Below are positions 1 through 11,320 of a DNA stretch of 64,000 bases, in pieces. The DNA is from Cardiocondyla obscurior (taxonomy: Eukaryota > Arthropoda > Insecta > Hymenoptera > Formicidae). The stretch covers positions 124,001 to 188,000 of the forward strand of contig NW_027228795.1 of NCBI RefSeq assembly GCF_019399895.1, given 5' to 3'. The first letter of the stretch is position 1; each line of letters begins with the position of its first letter. The position numbers and the translations under genes are program-made. The notes beneath the pieces were generated by a model. The model was not told where the DNA came from. It ran no database searches and worked only from the letters and a program-made list of their open reading frames with translations.

Positions 1-2374
1 CTATATTGTAAAATAGTAGCCGCTTCTTTGATGAAGGGCCCGACATATTAGGCATAATACGAAATAAATTCTTATCCATCTTAGCTATTTTCTCACTCAC
101 AAATTCAATATGATCTATAAAATTAAGTTTATCGTCTAATATTACACCTAAATACTTTAAATGCTTTTTAAATTCAATCGGATAATTATCAATATATATT
201 ATTCTGTCAACAACAGGCTTTGATCTACTGGGCTTAAACAATACTATTTCCGTTTTTTCAGGCGCAACTTCTAAATCCAAATCGAATATTCTCTGTAATA
301 CTGTGTCAACTTGCTTTTGCGCTAAATCAACCGCATTATTCGCCGTACTCCCGGTTGCCATAACAAAGGTATCATCTGCGTAGCCAATATTACATTTATT
401 CATAACACGCATTTTCATTATCGAGTCATATGCTATATTCCACAAGATTGGCCCTAAAATCGAGCCCTGCGGAACACCAGCTCTAACCTCCCGCGTTACT
501 TTACCCGACGACTGGTTTGTATATACAATAAATCTCTTACATAAGTAATCATCTAATAATCTTTTTAAATAATTAGGAACATTTTTCCCGCAAAGTGCCA
601 TTCTAATCCTGTACCAAGAAATGCTATTAAATGCGTTACGAATATCCAGGCTTATTCCCACGACGTATCTTCTTTCTTCAAATGCTGATTCCACCAATGA
701 AACTACTCTCTCCAACGCACTACATGTAGACCTTCCTTTCCGAAAGCCATATTGATTTTTAGACAAATTATCGTCAACAGAGTTACCAAGAAATTCCGTG
801 ATCCTAAACATGACAATCCTTTCCAATGTTTTCCCTACCTCGTTCAATAAGCATACTGGCCTCGCCTTAGGATCCTTCAAGTCCACTTCCACAGTCTTTG
901 GTATTAAAATTAACCTCGTTTTCTTCCATCCTTCCGGAAATACACCTTCCCTCATACATTTATTATATAGAGTTACTAATATTTCTATTATTCTTTCAGG
1001 TACCCTCTTCCACAAAGACGCAGACACCCCATCAGGACCCGGAGCAGCCGAATTACAGCCTCTTTAGATCGCGATCTTGACTTCCTCTATCGTCACATTC
1101 GGGTAAGTATCCTCTTCCCACTCATAGCCTCTCCAGACCTTAATAGGATCGTGTATTTCCCCATCCGGAAACAATGAATTCACCAGTCTCTTTGCTGTAT
1201 CTTCTTCAAGCAGCTCCGTTATCGAGAGAGCAGCTCGCCGCAACTTATTTAATACAATTTTGAACGGAAGTCCCCAAGGATCCTCCTCCAGCGTATCAAC
1301 GAGTTCCTTTCATGATTTCAATTTCGCCTTTTTAATTAATTTCCTTAGCGCTAACTTACTGTCCTTATATCTATTCAACGCAATTTCTTTTTGTAGTTCA
1401 CTAATATTATTTCTCTTTTTAACTTTAGAATAAACTCGCCGTAGTCTGACACACTTTCGCCTCTCATGTTCAATAACGTCGTTCCACCAATAAACCTGAC
1501 TAGTCTTCAATCCTGGCATATATGATCTGCTCATTGATACCGAGCAAGCATCGTAGACAACCGTTTCCAGCCTTTTTGCCATTTTATTCGGACTCAAATT
1601 CTCATTTACAGGTAACCATTCTAAAATATTTACAAATAAATCTTCGTTTAACTTTGAATTCTTCCACCGTATGTAATCGTATTTATTTCTTTTTAACTCA
1701 TATTTCTTTTTAAATCTAAATTTCCATGAGATCCATTCATGATCAGAGAGATTTTCTTCTTTTAAGACTTTCCATCTTGATATGCATTCCGTAATATCAT
1801 CAGAACACAACGTAAGATCCACCACAGAGGAGCCTTGTGGTCTATTACATGTAAATTCAAAATTATTCAAAATATTCATGTTCTTATTTGCACACCAGTT
1901 ATATAATAATCTTCCTCTCCAGTTAGTCTTGATATCCCATTGAATTGAACGGGCATTAAAGTCACCAGCCAATATCAGATTGCTACCATCGCTTAAATTG
2001 TATATATTATCTAAATCTAAAATTAAACTATCGAAATCTTTTCTCTCGCAATTTGGCGAAATATAAACGGCCGCTATATACATTTTATTTATTTTAACCG
2101 CTATAATATACCTACTTTTACAAATAACTTCTGGAGCCGGTCTTAACTTTCTCGAATTAACGTAAATAAAAGATGTTTTTAATTCATTCGCGTACCATCC
2201 TGAGAGCTTGGGCTCCCTCGGCATCTCCGTCGCAAATACAATATCGTATCCAAATTTCTTAACGTAGTGTATCAGAATCTCGTATGCCTCGAACGACCTA
2301 TTCAAATTTACCTGCATCATATTTACATTCTTAATTTTATCTGACATTATAGTAATTATCGTGATCTCCTGCAT
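1..2374 (-). pseudogene. LINE ORF2: endonuclease plus reverse transcriptase, two in-frame stops
   Basis: The first 354 codons (2374-1310) form an APE-type endonuclease; LAGDFNARS and SDHEWISW are visible, matching catalytic motifs of LINE endonucleases. A TGA at 1310-1312 and a TAA at 1064-1066 interrupt the frame. After each stop the same frame continues as reverse transcriptase without any shift: NSAAPGPDGV, LDIRNAFNSI, PQGSILGP and the catalytic YADD can all be read down to the left edge. The start overlaps the end of ORF1 by about 38 bases in another frame, as is usual in this clade. The protein would nick target DNA and prime reverse transcription of its own RNA. With two stops the copy cannot make a full ORF2 product; the C-terminal part is cut by the window, so its length cannot be judged. 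Confidence 0.85.
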
Positions 2375-4622
2375 TTACAAAATTTCCGCTATTTACATTA
2401 AAATTTTCTCTCTTTCTGTTTCCAATCTGGGCCATAGAACAAAAATATGCGCCGATCCTGTGCATACTATCGTATCCTGCCTCCTGACACAGCACACAGT
2501 TTGTTTTTTGATTGCAGTTTTTCATCGCGTGACCCGTCTGCCCACAACGAAAGCAATTCTTCGACCTGTCCTCGTTACTTCTACACGTAGTTGCCACATG
2601 GCCAAATCTCCAACACTTATAACATTGAATTTTATTAGCTCTTGATTGATCGATTCGTGCCACTGACCAACCCAGCCGTAATTTTTGTAAGTTTGCCAGT
2701 CTATCTATATAAATTAAAGGTTCTTTAATCCAACACATATGCATTCGATTCTTCATTTCTCTAATCGGGCTAACTATAAAATCTGTAATACGCGCTCCGA
2801 CCGCAGTAGCAACAACACCGGCAATTTCTTCACACGTCAGCGAATAATCAAAGTTGGATATACGCGCCTCTCCCATCGCTATAGGCCTCGTAACCTTTGC
2901 CCTTCCTCGCAGTACTCCATTCAATCTCTCGAACAATTTGTCCGCTCTCTCATGATTGTCTCTACCAGGCAACTCCAGCATTAACGCTCCTCCCGTCGAC
3001 ATCCTGACTCTAACGTTATCGCCATATTCGGTAAGCGCGACTTCCTTCCTAGCTGTTTTTATAATCTCCGCGTATGATTTTTTAACATCTTCTCCGTCCG
3101 CTTTAATCGAGACTACCGCGTTCCTCGGTGCCCGCCTAATCTTGCTTGCGTTATTTCTTCCTCTTCTGTTCCTAACCAGCCTAAAATCCGATTCATCCGC
3201 CGTCTCCATATCTGTAGGGTTATTTCTTCTTTCATCCGTTCTGTTATTACCTCTAACATTTTCCATAGAATCATAAACCCCTCTGCTTGCATTTCTGTTT
3301 ATCCTATAGGTTTTTGACGATTCCGTAATCCTTGAACTACCTTCCCTTGCCGTCGGATTCTCAACCGGGGTGCTTAAATATTCCGCTTGTCTTTTTTCGC
3401 GCAATCTAAACAATTTTTCCATTTCGTCGTCGATCAATTTCGTGTCCGCGACTATCTCTTCAACGTTTCTGTGTACCAATCTCTCCGGCGAAATAAATCT
3501 GCCTTTCAAAATCGACGTAACTCTAGGCTTAGATTTAGTATTAAGCGGCAGATCCGTTGGGCGTTTCATACCTCCACTATTTACCACTATCGACGAACCA
3601 GCCGGGGTATTGTTAATTCCATTATTTCTATTCTTAAGTTCCTTTTTAATTTTAATATTTTCTTCCGATATGTACTCCATGTGCTTCGATAACGTAGACA
3701 TCTGATTTTGTAACTTCTCTATATCTTTTGATAAATTTTTAATTTTATTTTTAAGCTCTTTATTTTCTTTTTTTAATTCACCGTTTTGTTGTCGCAGATA
3801 TGCCGGATCCCCTAAGTCAGACGCTTTTTCCATTAATTTCTCTACTATAGTTTTGATTCCGTTTAAACGATTTTTCATAGCACCCAATGTACGTCCCTGT
3901 AAATTTTTTGACTTAGCACGACTTGTATCGACTTCATGTATCCATTCCATCGCCTTTTCACCCATCAGTTGAATGCTAGCGCTCTTTCCTTTCCCGATTA
4001 GGCTCTCAATAGGAGATGGTTCTTTTGTTATTCGCGACCATTTTCTTTCTTTCTTCACACTATGCATACTTATCAAACTTCCAGACGACTCCTCACTTAA
4101 AGACCGCACATCAAATGGATTCCTTTCTTTTTCACTCATATCATCTAAGCTACTAATTATTGACTTCTTTCTTCTCGCCGTTACTATTTTTCTCGTGTCA
4201 CCAATTCCCACAGACTCCGACGAATCCTCAGATGATTCCATAACCGCTTTTCTCTTCATACTTCTAGGCGTATCACCACCAGCCGACAGATGCCCTGGAG
4301 TGGACGACTTCATATGACGATGGATTAGAACTTCGCATGAGGTGAGCACGTAAGCACCAACATCTTTTTCTTTAATAGATTTATCACCTTCCGTATTATG
4401 TATAACAGTATCGTTAGAGTTATTAATCGAATCATTTCTATCCATATCTTCTTGAGCATCTTCTGCCATCTCCTCTACATTCATTTCCTCCTCGCATATT
4501 GACGCATGTGGGACGCCGGAGACCGCGTTCTCACCACGGATTTGGCCGACAGAAGCATCAGCAAGTGGAAAGCCTGTCGGCTCACTCTCCACTTGTCCCT
4601 CACCAGCTGACGATCGCGCCAC
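2337..4622 (-). CDS. LINE ORF1, gag-like nucleic-acid-binding protein
   Basis: The 761-codon frame is uninterrupted. Residues about 1-260 are acidic and serine-rich without a recognised fold. About 270-330 is a heptad-rich K/E/L/N coiled coil. The C-terminal third holds three zinc knuckles near residues 660-735: CYKCWRFGHVATTC, CFRCGQTGHAMKNC and a longer C-x2-C-x7-H-x5-C form. This three-knuckle arrangement is typical of R1-clade ORF1 proteins, which coat the element RNA and help target it. ORF2 follows with a short overlap. The frame is intact although ORF2 is not, which fits a fairly recent insertion. A start slightly downstream cannot be excluded, because another frame is also open around 4481-4768. 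Confidence 0.85.
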   Translation of the reverse strand: MARSSAGEGQVESEPTGFPLADASVGQIRGENAVSGVPHASICEEEMNVEEMAEDAQEDMDRNDSINNSNDTVIHNTEGDKSIKEKDVGAYVLTSCEVLIHRHMKSSTPGHLSAGGDTPRSMKRKAVMESSEDSSESVGIGDTRKIVTARRKKSIISSLDDMSEKERNPFDVRSLSEESSGSLISMHSVKKERKWSRITKEPSPIESLIGKGKSASIQLMGEKAMEWIHEVDTSRAKSKNLQGRTLGAMKNRLNGIKTIVEKLMEKASDLGDPAYLRQQNGELKKENKELKNKIKNLSKDIEKLQNQMSTLSKHMEYISEENIKIKKELKNRNNGINNTPAGSSIVVNSGGMKRPTDLPLNTKSKPRVTSILKGRFISPERLVHRNVEEIVADTKLIDDEMEKLFRLREKRQAEYLSTPVENPTAREGSSRITESSKTYRINRNASRGVYDSMENVRGNNRTDERRNNPTDMETADESDFRLVRNRRGRNNASKIRRAPRNAVVSIKADGEDVKKSYAEIIKTARKEVALTEYGDNVRVRMSTGGALMLELPGRDNHERADKLFERLNGVLRGRAKVTRPIAMGEARISNFDYSLTCEEIAGVVATAVGARITDFIVSPIREMKNRMHMCWIKEPLIYIDRLANLQKLRLGWSVARIDQSRANKIQCYKCWRFGHVATTCRSNEDRSKNCFRCGQTGHAMKNCNQKTNCVLCQEAGYDSMHRIGAYFCSMAQIGNRKRENFNVNSGNFVNAGDHDNYYNVR

Positions 4623-4770
4623 GTCGGGTACATGGTCACGGCGGAGTGGCGACCCATCCGAGAGGCCGCCAGTTTTATCATTAATATTAGATATTTAGAA
4701 CATAGACATAATTTAGTTTTTTTTGCCAGAGTGACTTTCTCCGGGGTAAACTTAACGGTGAGAACCACAC

Positions 4771-5981
4771 CGGCCGGGTATTGAGTTGAAATACAAAACC
4801 TGTAGTTCCCAAGCTAACTATTATTTTAATTATAACAGGTCTTGTATCGTTTTAATTAGCATAGCTATTCTACAATATCTATTTATACACTGTAATTATG
4901 TAGCCGTATTAACATATAAGTCGCTTGTAAATAATCATTTGTAAATATCATTAGTTATTAAATCTAAGCTAACATTACAATAATAATATTCTTCGCTACA
5001 TAATATGACCAGAGATCACGATATCATAAATCGACTGTAAGCATCACCGATAATAAAATCAATAACAATTCGCCTCTTGTAATATTTAATTTACCATCTA
5101 ACTTCCAAAATCGGCACGCAATACGAGATTCCAACACTATCATACAATTAATTCATTGGCAGATGTTTAACTAACTTGAAAAAGCCTCAAGAATCATCTC
5201 ACAGCAGGCCTCCAAACAATTGATCCATATATACAACCATTCATTAACAAGATAGAATAATCAATAAATTCCATATACAAAATAATATATACAACTAGTT
5301 CATAGCTCATTCAATAACAAAATTCAACAAATAAATTAGAATAACAAGAAATAATTAAATAAGTTAATTAAAAAGCTGTATAAAGGCAATAAATAAATAA
5401 ATAATAATATAAATAGTAAAAGATTAAAATTAAAAACAACAAGCATATAACAAATAACAATAAATCTCAGACTGAGGCCAACTATGAGACAAATAAATCA
5501 GCATTTTGCCCCCCTTTGAACCGTCAATAGTATTAATACAAGTCATACAATTTAATTTGTCATAATCAGTTTCCTACATCATCGGCCACCATTCATTTGT
5601 CCATAATAATTATTCTTGACAACCATAATTTCAAAATTAATTTCAATGTACTTACGTGCTTCAATTTATCTATGCTATACTTGCAAAAAACAGTTCAGCA
5701 AAGGTGCCAGAACCCCACATACAATATATTTTAAAATATATTTAAATTATATAATATAGCATATGATTATTATAGCTTAAAAACAAAAAAATCCAATGCA
5801 ACTCAAGCATAGCCGAGCTTTCTTATCTTTTAGTCAATAGTTGTATCTATAGCCCAAAAATACGGCAGCTAAAAAGCGCCAGTAGCCAAAAGAAAATTAA
5901 TTCAGGCATCATCTTAAATAAAACGTAAATACTTTATATATATATATATAACTCCCTTTCTAAAGAACTTAAAAAATTTCA
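4771..5981. other. AT-rich spacer, nothing recognised
   Basis: AT-rich sequence with many short homopolymer and TATA-like runs. I see no long reading frame, RNA gene or transposon end. Confidence 0.6.
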
Positions 5982-6794
5982 GATTATTGTCGAATTTAGT
6001 ATTTACTTAAAATTCGCGGTTCTCAATAAACCTACAACATCTTTTACACCCCAGAGTAACGATTTAATATTTACCCCCCAACTAAGTATGTACATATAAT
6101 CTTACATTTTATTATGTAAAAACGACAATAATTTATGAACCGTGCCATCTGCTACTTTCAAAATCAGTATTTATATATAGTTTAGGCTCCAGATTAAGAA
6201 TTTCAAGTCAAAATTACTCTAACTTCAATTGTTTATAATTTCACTTTTGTACATATGTTACATTTTTTAAAAATCGATTTTAACCCGTAATTTACAAACC
6301 ACTGCCTCGATTCAACTGCAATTTACATATCATATACAATTTTTCATTCCGAACAGAGATATCACTTTGGCTTTTCTCTTATATCAACAGTTTCGATTTT
6401 CATTTTTATACTTCTCTTACTTTTCGCTAATATGTACAATTTTAATTTTTTTATAATTCATTTATTATTTAACGGATCATTATCAAATTTAGTATTTACA
6501 TAGAATTCGCGGTTCTCAATAAGCCTACAACCTCTTTTTAAACCCCAGAGTAACGATTTAATAATTTACCCCCCAACTAAGTATGTACATATAATCTTGC
6601 CATTTATTATTTTAAAAACTGCAATAATTTGTGAACCGTGCCGTCTGCTACTTTCAAAATCAGTATTTATATATAGATTAGGCTCCAGATTAAGAATTTC
6701 AAATCAAAATTGCTCTAACTTCAATTGTTTATAATTTCACTTTTGTACATATGTTACATTTTAAAAATTGATTTTAACCCATAATTTACATACC
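5982..6794 (+). repeat. Pair of direct repeats, about 0.3 kb each, offset 493 bp
   Basis: The stretch from about 5985 to 6300 recurs at about 6476-6794 with the same landmarks: AATTCGCGGTTCTCAATAA at 6011 and 6504, CCCCAGAGTAACGATTTAAT, CCCCCCAACTAAGTATGTAC, and the end TTTAACCC(A/G)TAATTTACA. The copies differ by scattered substitutions and small indels. The 175 bp between them is not repeated. The second copy abuts the CCTAA repeats at 6793. Confidence 0.85.
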
Positions 6795-6805
6795 TAACCT
6801 AACCT
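6793..6805 (-). repeat. Short CCTAA (TTAGG) telomere-type repeat
   Basis: CCTAACCTAACC directly abuts the poly(T) of the minus-strand LINE. Read on the LINE sense strand the order is poly(A) followed by GGTTAGG, as expected for an element inserted into TTAGG repeats. Confidence 0.75.
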
Positions 6806-7218
6806 TTTTTTTTTTTTTTGTTTTCGTGTGGGGAGAAAATGCGTTTACGCACACCTGAGGGCCGGATCGCTCAGGTAGTGTTGGACTCGCCGCTAGCCGG
6901 CCCTACCAACTAAAAACTCCGCCACTTGTTGGACATTCACTGGACAAACATAGAGACGGACGAACACTAAACGAGTAGTTACAACTAGCCCGTACTCTAC
7001 TAGAAGTCCCTGTATTATATACAAAACTTACGCGGTAAAATTACTGTATTGAGAATAAAATGTTATATTCCAAAATCAATGATAATAATAATACTTTTAC
7101 TATTCCTTAAAGAAAACAGATTGTCCATCCAGCAAAATAAACTAAAACTAGATAAACTCGTAGAAGATACAAGTAGAGCTCCAATGGTTATCTATATAAT
7201 GTGTTGGGGGAGAAAGAG

Positions 7219-9202
7219 CTACGGAGGTCTTAAGCCTTTTTCTTTCAAAACTTCTGTACAAAAGGTCACAAAAACCCCCCAACTCTTTTTGTTTTCGCAA
7301 ATCCGTTTAATTATTGCTGATAATTCAAGATCATTACTAAATTCGTTCAATAATAAGACTCTATGTCTATCCCATTTGGAGCAAAATCTAAGAGTGTGCT
7401 CGACTGAATCTATAGCCTTGTTTCCACAATAAGTACAATCTAATGATTCGACTTTCCGAATTCGAAATAGAAATGGCGAAAACTCACCATGAGAAGTAAG
7501 AAATTGAGTCACAAAATAGTTCAATTCACCATGCGGACGTTCAAGCCAACTCCAAAAATTAGGAAAAATAGCTTTAATAGTCCACGTAGCTATTCCTTTT
7601 GAATTAGATATGAAATCGATCCATTGATTCCTCAAATGAGTGCCCGCTTCCGCTTTAATTTGCTTCATCGCTTGAGCCATTTCTCTTTTATTTAGCCTAT
7701 TAGTTTTAACATCTTTCGCTCTTAGAAATATATTCCTCCGCGTTTTAGCAAGTAAGTCAAAATCGGGGGTGCAGACGCTATTAATGTATTAGCTAAGTAT
7801 GACACTGTTCTATAAGAACATATTACGCGACTACAAAAGGAATTCTGCAAGTTTCTTAACGTTTTAATAATAAAATTCTGCATCTTATGTCGTCTAAACC
7901 ACGCCGGAGTCCCATACAGAACAATCGACACCATAACATGATAATAGAGATATCTTTTTTTAAAAGAGGGACCATTCAAATTGGGCATTATTCTATACAG
8001 CATACGAGATGTTTTCTCCGCTTTTTCTTTAATATACATTGTATGATTGACAAAATTCATCTTACTGTCTACGATAATAACAAGATATTTCATACTATTA
8101 ACATAATCAACTTTTATATCACATATTTTTATTCTTTTATTTATAAACGGATTAGTACGGCTAGGTCGAAAAAGGACTATTTGCGTCTTTTCAGGAGCCA
8201 CTAACAATTGTAAACGACTAATTTCCTTGATCACTCTGTCAACCTGCATTTGAGCTCTAATAATCGCAACACGTGGAGACCCGCCATTAGAAAGTATCAG
8301 CGTATCATCTGCATAACCTACAATTCTGCAATTACCGACCTGTGGCGCTTTAAGAACCGCATTATATGATATATTCCACAAAAGTGGACCCAAAATCGAA
8401 CCCTGTAGAACACCAGCACTAACTGACCGCGTAACGTTAACATTCTCAATATTAGAATAAGTAATAAACCTGTCATGAAGATATGAATCCACAATACGCC
8501 TTAAATATACTGGTATACTCATCCTGGATAAGGCTTTTCTAATCTGAACCCAAGGAATGCTGTTGAATGCGTTCTTTATATCAAGGCTTATTCCAACCGT
8601 ATAACGGCGTTCTTGATTGGACAATTCAATTAAATCTAATACATAATCAAGCGCATCGCAAGTGGACAATCCGGCGCGAAACCCAAATTGATTTTCTGAC
8701 AATTGTTCATTTCCTACATTATCAAAATGTTCATTAATGCGATAGTTAATAATGCGCTCCAAAATTTTTCCTACTTCATTAAGTAAACAAATTGGCCTCG
8801 CCTTAGGATTATCCACATCAATTTTAGCGTCTTTCGAAATTAAAACTAATCTCGCAACCTTCCATTTACTAGGGAAAATCCCCTCTTTTAAGCATTTATT
8901 ATATAGATTAACAATATTTTGTATAAAACTTGTCGACATTCTCTTCCACAAAGCAGAATTTATTCCATTTAGACCCGGTGCAGCTGAGTTATTTCCACGC
9001 CTAATAGCAGCCTGAACTTCTTCAATGGATATCTCTTCTATATTCTCATCCCATTGGAAACCTGACCAAATATCACCAGGATTATGCACCTCACCATCAG
9101 AGAACAATGTATCTATTAGTTTATTTAATGAATATGCCAGTAACGATTCAGTCATGCTTACGTCTGAACGTTTTAATTTATTTATGACAATTTTGTAGGG
9201 CA
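7219..9202 (-). pseudogene. Telomere-type LINE ORF2 fragment: reverse transcriptase and C-terminal zinc motif
   Basis: The open frame from 9202 to 7722 carries the RT: NSAAPGLNGIN, FGFRAGLSTC, SLDIKNAFNSI, LQGSILGPL and the catalytic YADD. The second part (about 7750-7219) is the C-terminal domain, with a C-x2-C...H...C cluster (CTYCGNKAIDSVEHTLRFC) characteristic of R1-clade ORF2. The two parts are in different frames; the switch lies near 7750 and looks like a small indel, since a continuous R1-type C-terminus can be read through in the second frame. The endonuclease is missing because the copy starts at the U6 junction. The RT core is similar to that of the LINE at 1-2374 but clearly distinct, so it is a different family of the same clade. 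Non-functional. Confidence 0.85.
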
Positions 9203-9252
9203 AAAAATGTGGAACGCTTCACGATTTTGCGTGTTATCCTTGCGCAGGGACC

Positions 9253-9292
<40 letters not shown>

Positions 9293-9309
9293 ACTGCCGA
9301 AGCAAGTAC
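9203..9309 (-). pseudogene. U6: U6 snRNA copy fused to LINE
   Basis: The minus strand from 9309 reads through the U6 landmarks: the 5' stem CTTGCTTCGGCAG, ATATACTAAAATTGGAACG, the ACAGAGA box followed by AGATTAGCATGG, CCTGCGCAAGGAT, and CGTGAAGCGTTCCACA with a terminal T run. Against insect U6 as I remember it, it is full length with a few substitutions (for example TCCC for CCCC after GCATGG, and ATAAC for ATGAC). The sequence upstream is TTAGG repeat rather than a U6 promoter, so it is a retrotransposed copy and not a gene. Confidence 0.9.
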
Positions 9310-9313
9310 ACCC

Positions 9314-9352
9314 AACCTAACCTAACCTAACCTAACCTAACCTAACCTAACC
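9314..9352 (-). repeat. CCTAA (TTAGG) telomere-type repeat array
   Basis: About eight perfect CCTAA units lie between the U6 5' end and the poly(T) of the next LINE fragment. TTAGG is the canonical insect telomere repeat. Here it is internal to the window, so it is an interstitial or subtelomeric tract. Confidence 0.9.
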
Positions 9353-9458
9353 TTTTTTTTTTTTTATTTTCGTGTGGGGAGAAAATGCGTTTACGCACAC
9401 CTGGGGGCCGGTCCCCCAGGTAATGTTGGACTCGCCGCTAATCGGCTTTACCAACTAA
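9353..9458 (-). mobile_element. Second telomere-type LINE, 3' end (split by Harbinger)
   Basis: Poly(T) followed by TTTTCGTGTGGGGAGAAAAT and GTGTGCGTAAACGC-type sequence matches the 3' UTR of the first LINE (6820-6915) closely. The copy is interrupted at CCAACTAA (9451-9458) by the Harbinger transposon, and the next bases of the LINE resume at 22834. Confidence 0.85.
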
Positions 9459-9474
9459 AGCTGCGTTCGGAAAC
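9459..9474 (+). repeat. Harbinger left terminal inverted repeat
   Basis: Exact inverse of 22818-22833; preceded by the TAA target duplication. Confidence 0.92.
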
Positions 9475-10572
9475 GTGAGATTTCGTGAGTTTCAGTGGAT
9501 AGGTAGTGGGGAAACCGTGTGCCTTCGAGTGTTGAGTGTCGCCGAACGCTTCTCACAGATACTTGGTGTGTTTTTAAAAATGGAGGAGCATCGACGAAAT
9601 GTCATTGTTGCAATTGCTACAATAAATAGACATAATTTATTGAAAACCATTACTGAAAGACTCAAATGTGAGGAGAGTGGTGATGAAGAATGTGATCAAT
9701 GGAATTACGAGGCAAATAAATTTGCAGAACGGGTTTGCGTTCGTGGAAATTTAAAGCGTGTTGTAAGAATTGAAGATTATGTTCTTACAATACATAATTA
9801 TACAAGAAAACAATTTAGAAAACATTTTCAATTAACTAGAAAAACATATGAAAATTTGGAGCAAATATTGGCACCTAAATTAAGTAGAAAAAGCTGAAAC
9901 TGGAAGACTTACATTAGATATTTGGACACAATTACTGTCAGTTCTGTGGTTACTTGCAACTCCAGATTCATTTAGGTAAGTTTATTAAACACATGTAATT
10001 TTTGCATTAAAGAAATTAATAACAATTCTTTTTTTTTTAGATCAGTATCTGACCGTTTTGGTATTAGTAAATCAATGTTGCATGATTCCATGAGAAGAGT
10101 TGTGGCTTCTTTAAATGATTTAGCTGACAGATTTATTAAATGGCCTGTAGGAGATCGATTGGAGGCGGTCAAACATCGTTTTTCACAAATTGGTTCTCTT
10201 CCTGATGTTATTGGGGCAATTAACGAGAGTCATATTCCTATTCCAGCACCTAAGGTAACTTTAATTACTTATAAAAATTTATAAAAAATACACAAAAAAA
10301 ATATTGCCAATTATTAAATTTTATATCTATTTACACAGGTCCATCCTATCTCTTATAGAACAAAAAAGAAAGAATATGCTATTACACTACAGGCTGTCTG
10401 CGATGCAGACCTTATATTTAGAGATTGTTTTATTGGTTTTGCTGGGTCTGTTCACGATGCCAGGACTTTTAGGAACTCTGATCTGTGGCATTCCGTATCA
10501 GAGAATAAACATTATTTTTTTCCTAATAATGAATACATTATAGGCGATAAAGCTTACCCAGTATTATCATGG

Positions 10573-11109
10573 TGTTGTAACCCAAACCCCGTTACAACAC
10601 GAAACATGACGCAGGGCATTTCGGCATAAGTATCTCGTAATTAAATAACCTCGGAGGATGCAAGATCAGCAAACCTCCTTAAGAAATTAAATAATAAGAA
10701 ACAAGAGAGAAACACGTGCGAGAACTTATTGCCGAAATCGCTGAGGTTGCATTCGCCGAACTACCGAAGTTTGGCATTGCAACCCGATGACGCCAAGGCC
10801 CTGCGTCACTATTAAATAACCGCGAACCGTCACGGTCAAGCAGTCGCATCTGAGCCCGTGTCGTAAACTGAGAGCGTGAGATAATCAAAGTTCGGTCGCG
10901 TGCCATGTAAGAAGAGACCTCGCGGAGCCGAGGACGCGTGACAACGCGAGAACGCGCGCCGAACCGACGAAAAGGGAAACAGAGGAAGATAGAAAAAGTG
11001 TAACATCGCAACTGAATAAAATTTATAAGTCTTTATTAAAAAACTACTATTTTCGCCCTCCCTCACGGATCCCGAAGGACGGACCCCGTGTACCGGCCCC
11101 GGTGCAACA
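10573..11109 (+). repeat. Element A 5' LTR
   Basis: TG...CA-ended 537-bp repeat with its twin at 19044-19580. An AATAAA polyadenylation signal lies at 11015-11020. No clear TATA box was found. Confidence 0.95.
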
Positions 11110-11113
11110 AAAG

Positions 11114-11131
11114 TGGTGGCAACGGTGGGAT
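11114..11131 (+). promoter_or_regulatory. Element A primer-binding site, tRNA-Leu type
   Basis: TGGTGGCAACGGTGGGAT begins four bases after the LTR. Its complement ends in ...CCACCA and resembles, from memory, the 3' end of insect tRNA-Leu(AAG). Elements B and C carry nearly the same site. Confidence 0.7.
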
Positions 11132-11320
11132 CCGCCCTCCGGGAGGCGCAGAGCCGCCTATTCTGCGACGGCGAGGACGATCTCTGAAACAAAGAAAAAT
11201 CGAAGATTAGTACAAAAAAATTATTAACGGGACGAGACGGACACACCATAGTGAACAAAGTATTGAGTCAGCAATAGACTCAGTACCTGAATCCGTAATA
11301 AAAGAAAGGAAGGAAGAAAC

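Larger units (their letters stand above)
1..4770 (-). mobile_element. R1-like non-LTR retrotransposon (left end cut by window)
   Basis: Two overlapping minus-strand frames have the order ORF1 (gag-like, zinc knuckles) then ORF2 (endonuclease, reverse transcriptase), the layout of R1/TRAS/SART-clade LINEs. The 3' end lies outside the window. The 5' boundary is not defined by a visible target duplication; I place it near 4770, where the sequence turns AT-rich and featureless. Clade assignment rests on the endonuclease and three-knuckle ORF1 pattern and is an inference. Confidence 0.85.
6806..9309 (-). mobile_element. 5'-truncated telomere-type LINE with a U6 snRNA fused to its 5' end
   Basis: On the minus strand the order is (TTAGG)n, a full-length U6-like sequence (9309-9203), the middle of an R1-like ORF2, a 3' UTR and a poly(A) (6819-6806), then TTAGG again. 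The 3' UTR (about 6820-7040) recurs at 9366-9458, also followed by poly(A) and TTAGG, so this LINE family repeatedly lies in telomeric repeats, as SART/TRAS elements do. The U6 part ends in its oligo-T tract exactly where LINE sequence starts, in the same orientation, which fits template switching during reverse transcription. The truncation removed ORF1 and the endonuclease. Confidence 0.85.

Noticed and set aside
9203..9309. Functional U6 gene
   Set aside because: The upstream sequence is telomeric repeat, there are substitutions in conserved segments, and the 3' end runs straight into LINE sequence.
9314..9352. True chromosome end at the TTAGG repeat
   Set aside because: Tens of kilobases of other sequence lie on both sides; it is an interstitial tract associated with telomere-type LINEs.
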